From assembly GCA_011620465.1 (NCBI GenBank), contig WOZC01000092.1, positions 1-25,613 on the forward strand: a stretch of 25,613 nt of DNA. Reading direction: 5' to 3'. Below, piece by piece: positions 22,854-25,613 of the stretch. The notes below the pieces were generated by a model. It was given only the letters and a program-made list of their open reading frames with translations. It ran no database searches and was not told the DNA's origin. Numbering within the stretch: the first letter of the stretch is position 1; the number at the start of each line of letters is the position of its first letter. The DNA comes from Anaerolineaceae bacterium. Its GTDB lineage: Bacteria > Chloroflexota > Anaerolineae > Anaerolineales > Anaerolineaceae. A program made the position numbers and the translations under genes.

Positions 22854-23576
22854 TTACGGCACCCAATTGTCGTGGATGATGCCCACCAGGTAATAAGCGC
22901 CATCAGTCGCCTGCTCAAAAACCAGGCGCAGAAGCTGCCAGTCCAAATTCCCAAATTCTTCGGTGCCAGGTTTTACGAAATCGACGTAGCTCCCCTGTGG
23001 GTAGACATCAGAAAAATTGTCGATCGCAATAGACGGGCTTTTTTGCCCTTCAGCCAGCATCTGCCATTGCTGGTCTGGCATCAAGGGTATCACGTATTCA
23101 TTCCAATAGTCCACCACGCTCAATTGAAGCAAATCACCCTTGGCAGCATGCGTGCCCCAGGTGTGAATGGCGTTATCCAAGACAAAGTTTGCTACTTGCT
23201 CGCGTGTGAAAACCAAATCTGTATTCGTATAGATGAAAAGCTGGGGGGAGAAACGTAAGCCAGCCTGGGGGTGAATGAAGGTTGCCAGGGTGGCATAATC
23301 TTTTGCTTGCAGGAGAGGCAGAATTACTGTAGCCAAACCTTCAAGGTTACCATCCAAGGCGGCTTTGGGTGTCAATTGTGCTACCTGGGTGGAGAGGGTG
23401 TTCACCTCGATCTGTAAATCCCGGATTTTCTCTTGCCCCTGAAGTAAGAGCTGAGTAAGAATTTGATTTTGCTCTCTCAGCTGGTCGATTTCAGTGGTAT
23501 CGGTCGGTGCAATGGGTTGGCAGCCTGCCAGGACGACGGCGAATGCCAGGAAAACGAAAAAGAATGCCTTCTTCAT
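22854..23576 (-). CDS. Lipoprotein with coiled coil and NTF2-like domain
   Basis: 240-aa membrane-anchored lipoprotein. The signal peptide ends in the lipobox VLAGC (Cys19). Residues of about 28-68 form a heptad-like coiled coil (EIDQLREQNQILTQLLLQ and on). The rest (about 80-240) resembles an NTF2-like/SnoaL-type cone: LLQAKDYATLATFIHPQAGLRFSP, then TREQVANFVLD, a WGTH segment and IDNFSDVYPQGSYVDFV. No catalytic residues are evident, so it may bind a ligand or protein on the outer face of the membrane. A GGAG ribosome binding site lies six bases upstream. Its function is unknown. It is a single-gene unit with 393 bases of noncoding DNA upstream. Confidence 0.75.
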   Translation of the reverse strand: MKKAFFFVFLAFAVVLAGCQPIAPTDTTEIDQLREQNQILTQLLLQGQEKIRDLQIEVNTLSTQVAQLTPKAALDGNLEGLATVILPLLQAKDYATLATFIHPQAGLRFSPQLFIYTNTDLVFTREQVANFVLDNAIHTWGTHAAKGDLLQLSVVDYWNEYVIPLMPDQQWQMLAEGQKSPSIAIDNFSDVYPQGSYVDFVKPGTEEFGNLDWQLLRLVFEQATDGAYYLVGIIHDNWVP

Positions 23577-23686
23577 GTTAACTCCAAGGAGAGGGGAACA
23601 GTATCTCTCTTGAAATTAAGACGAAAATGGTGTTGTATAGTTCCAGAACAAGTGCATTGTTATTGAAAGTGACGATTGTAGGGCGA

Positions 23687-23787
23687 GATTGAGGACTTTC
23701 TAACCGATGAATTACGGATTGTTTCTCTGTCCTCAATCCGCCTGGTGTAACGATCTTTCAACCAGTGTATAGCCTTTTGGCGGATTG
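23687..23787. other. Noncoding element with mutually exclusive inverted repeats
   Basis: The 393-base gap 23577-23969 holds no credible gene, and this is its most ordered part. GATTGAGGAC (23687-23696) is a perfect complement of GTCCTCAATC (23729-23738). The overlapping CAATCCGCC (23734-23742) is a perfect complement of GGCGGATTG (23779-23787). CTGGT (23742-23746) and ACCAG (23761-23765) can form an inner hairpin. The middle arm can pair with only one side at a time, as in attenuators. If transcribed, it is more likely read on the - strand, in the leader of the lipoprotein gene or the tail of folP. No T run or ribosome binding site is captured by either fold, so a repeat or decayed element is an alternative. 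Confidence 0.5.
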
Positions 23788-23890
23788 GCAGCATATTGGC
23801 GTTTTTGATAAATCAAGGTCTTGGTGCTTCCAATCATGCCCTACATGTTGCTAAACCGACAGATTTTCGGATGGGCGAGACATACCATCG

Positions 23891-23938
23891 ACCCCCATGC
23901 GCTGGGCTGAAGCCCCAGTCCACCGTGGGGAAGGGGGT
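23891..23938. repeat. GC-rich palindromic intergenic element
   Basis: ACCCCC (23891-23896) and GGGGGT (23933-23938) form outer arms around CTGGGCT-GA-AGCCCCAG, a second hairpin with one bulge. It lies 32 bases after the end of folP. The style is that of dispersed repeats, similar in layout but not in sequence to 12301-12377. No T run, so it is a poor terminator. Confidence 0.4.
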
Positions 23939-23969
23939 TGCACCGTTCCGCCCACCACAATATCGTAGG

Positions 23970-24836
23970 TTACACATTTGCGTTGCGGATGGCATCCAGC
24001 ATACGTGCCAGGCGCACGGTTTCCTTGACATCGTGAACACGTAAAATTGAAGCGCCTTTTATCATCCCCCAGGCATTGGCTGCCAGGCTGCCCTCCAACC
24101 GCTCTCCCTGGGGGAGATTGAGCGTGTGCCCGATAAAACCTTTGCGGGAAACGCCCAGCAGAACTGGGTAGTCAAGTTCCAGCAGTTTGTCCAGGTGTTT
24201 GAGCAAATATAGGTTTTGATCAATGGTCTTACCAAAACCAATGCCAGGGTCTAGGATGATTTTGTCGTTGCTCACACCGGCTGCATGGGCGATTTCTACA
24301 GATTCTGCCAGCCAGTTGCAAACTTTGCCGACGATGTCTTCATATTCCACATCTTCATAACGCCCACCCAATCCGCTGTCGACAGCTCTCGCTCCGAGCT
24401 CGCGGTTGTGCATCAAGACAGCGGTCGCGTTGAACTCAGCGACCACCGCTGCCATTCCTGGATCATACTGGAAGCCCCAAACATCATTGATAATGTCCGC
24501 CCCCCGACCAAGGCAGGCGCGTGCGGTTTCTGCCTTGTAGGTATCGATTGAAATCAGGATATCCGGAAGCTCTTTTCGAATAAGTATCAAAGCCGGCAGA
24601 ATGCGCCCAAGTTCTTCGCCCGAGCTCAATTTGTGTGCTCCTGGGCGGGTCGATTCAGCTCCCAGATCGAGCACATCAGCGCCATCCTGCACGAACCGAA
24701 AGGCTTGTTCCAGGGCTGCATTTTCGACTTCTGCCTGATTCAACAATCCATCGCCCGAAAAGCTGTCCGGCGTGAGGTTGATGATGCCCATGACATAAGT
24801 TTTTTTGTCGAGATCAGGGAAGAGATCGGATTGCAT
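23970..24836 (-). CDS. folP: Dihydropteroate synthase
   Basis: Condenses p-aminobenzoate with dihydropterin pyrophosphate to make dihydropteroate, the sulfonamide-sensitive step of folate synthesis, in the cytoplasm. The 288-aa TIM barrel has all family motifs: MGIINLTPDSFSGDG (residues 16-30), DGADVLDLGAESTRPGA, ISIDTYKAETARACLGRGADIINDVWG, LMHNR, IILDPGIGFGKT and LLGVSRKGFIG. The ribosome binding site (GAGG) lies six bases upstream, and the gene begins seven bases after the LysM-protein stop, so the two are probably co-transcribed. No other folate gene is in the window. Confidence 0.95.
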   Translation of the reverse strand: MQSDLFPDLDKKTYVMGIINLTPDSFSGDGLLNQAEVENAALEQAFRFVQDGADVLDLGAESTRPGAHKLSSGEELGRILPALILIRKELPDILISIDTYKAETARACLGRGADIINDVWGFQYDPGMAAVVAEFNATAVLMHNRELGARAVDSGLGGRYEDVEYEDIVGKVCNWLAESVEIAHAAGVSNDKIILDPGIGFGKTIDQNLYLLKHLDKLLELDYPVLLGVSRKGFIGHTLNLPQGERLEGSLAANAWGMIKGASILRVHDVKETVRLARMLDAIRNANV

Positions 24837-24843
24837 AGCTGCC

Positions 24844-25613
24844 TCAAGGAGATTGGAACCTGGCTTCTGCCATCAATTCAACCCTGTTGATGTCAGGACC
24901 CAGGGAATAGACAAAGGTGGCAAAGGGGATTGCTTCGCCTTTAGCAAGTGGCGGGGCTGCTTCCCAGCGGCGAAAACCAACCGGGTTGCCGTCCTGGTCA
25001 AAGGCGATTGCCAGCAGCCACAGCGAGGCAATTTCACGATTATCGTTTTCGATACTGATCTCACCTTCAACATGGGCAAACGCTTTGTCTGTAGACAAAT
25101 CAAATTGGCTTTGAATTATTTCTGTATCAGCATAACGGTCATCATCCGGCATGGTTGGCAGCCAGCGGTCGATTTCTACTTGCAGGTCATACTCATCTGG
25201 CATTGGGGCAGGGAACGAAGCCAACACAGGCATACTGCTTCCAGCTGGCAGCAGGTTGAGCGGGGCGAAGACCACCAAATTGGTATGAACGTCACCAACT
25301 GATGAGGTGAGTGTGAAGGAAACAGATGGGTTTTCGAGCCTACCTTCTCCGCTGTTATGGATCAGTGCCAGGCAATTGAGCCTGCCCAACGGGTCCTGGT
25401 AGCAGGCTGGCTGGCCTTTGAGCGTTAACGGACCGGACGGAGTTGGGGTTTGCGATTGCAAGGATTGCGGGGTATTTGTGGGTGATGGGGTAGACGTGTT
25501 GGTTGGCAGCGGTGTGGGTGTGACAGGGATCTGAAGGACTGTACCCACGCTCATCCAGTTGGGTGTAACGGAGGGGTTGGCTGCCAGTAGCTCATTGAGG
25601 GTGATGCCGTAAT
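24844..25613 (-). CDS. LysM-domain secreted protein (5' end beyond the window)
   Basis: The frame stays open to the right edge at 25613, so the true start lies outside and the internal ATG at 25554 is not the start. The visible N-terminal part, YGITLNELLAANP through NWMSVGTVLQIP, is the second half of a LysM peptidoglycan-binding motif. A Thr/Pro/Ser linker of about 30 residues follows. Then comes a beta-rich region of about 180 residues (ACYQDPLGRLNCLALIHNSG, then VSFTLTSSVGDVHTNLVVF, later ISIENDNREIASLWLLAIAFD). It may comprise two FxLYD-like immunoglobulin-type folds that cap extracellular proteins. The signal peptide must lie outside. Probably a wall-attached protein; it is upstream of folP in the same direction. 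Confidence 0.82.
   Translation of the reverse strand, partial: YGITLNELLAANPSVTPNWMSVGTVLQIPVTPTPLPTNTSTPSPTNTPQSLQSQTPTPSGPLTLKGQPACYQDPLGRLNCLALIHNSGEGRLENPSVSFTLTSSVGDVHTNLVVFAPLNLLPAGSSMPVLASFPAPMPDEYDLQVEIDRWLPTMPDDDRYADTEIIQSQFDLSTDKAFAHVEGEISIENDNREIASLWLLAIAFDQDGNPVGFRRWEAAPPLAKGEAIPFATFVYSLGPDINRVELMAEARFQSP

Noticed and set aside
23796..24044. Frames on both strands in the gap before folP
   Set aside because: Both run through a GC-rich palindromic element and the end of folP, have no ribosome binding site and encode low-sense, Cys/Pro/His-rich peptides.
1..25613. CRISPR array, phage genes, insertion sequence or defence island
   Set aside because: No regularly spaced repeats, integrase, transposase, toxin-antitoxin pair or restriction gene was found anywhere in the window.

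Overview
The window looks like a chromosomal segment from an anaerobic member of the Chloroflexota, probably class Anaerolineae. This is an inference from: a ferredoxin-dependent 2-oxoacid oxidoreductase operon; envelope proteins with long Thr/Pro (TPTP-type) linkers; an LCP-family protein and LysM and SLT-like wall proteins; many extended -10 (TGnTATAAT) promoters; and moderate base composition. No 16S rRNA or other phylogenetic marker is present. I see no phage, integrase, transposase or CRISPR array.

Layout. 1-2753 (+): four tightly packed subunits (delta, alpha, beta, gamma) of a VorDBAC-type 2-oxoacid:ferredoxin oxidoreductase, closed by a clear terminator. 2779-6956 (+): three envelope genes (a PH-domain membrane protein, a divergent LytR-CpsA-Psr protein and a secreted SLT-like protein). 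All three lack a Shine-Dalgarno sequence; two have a -10 box placed for leaderless transcription. 7101-10226 (-): a YtxH-like protein, then a compact operon read flavodoxin > VOC/glyoxalase > ANT(6)-type aminoglycoside adenylyltransferase > DUF2804. 10377-12248 (-): an MsrP-type molybdoenzyme with both a Tat motif and a lipobox, a methyltransferase pseudogene with two identifiable lesions, and a small conserved-looking protein. 12399-12616 (-): tRNA-Lys(CTT) and tRNA-Asn(GTT) with their own promoters and a terminator. 12827-15544: a secreted Ca2+-loop, Met/Gly-rich protein divergent from an OmpR/BaeS-type two-component system, with a 30-bp-spaced direct repeat between them. 15627-20587 (+): an EEP-superfamily phosphodiesterase, GlmM and an unusually long (847 aa) second phosphohexomutase. 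20837-22759 (+): dnaK standing alone, without grpE/dnaJ/hrcA or a CIRCE operator nearby. 22854-25613 (-): an NTF2-like lipoprotein, a 393-base noncoding stretch with mutually exclusive inverted repeats, folP, and a LysM protein running off the right edge.

How the genes fit together. Most are housekeeping: peptide/amino-acid fermentation (VOR), cell-wall precursor synthesis (GlmM and the second mutase), protein folding (DnaK), folate synthesis (FolP). The parts most worth a second look are the structured noncoding element at 23687-23787, the two-component system with its divergent secreted protein, the LCP/SLT envelope pair, and the 847-aa mutase. None of these is proven to be a new system. 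They are the places where known families do not explain what is visible.
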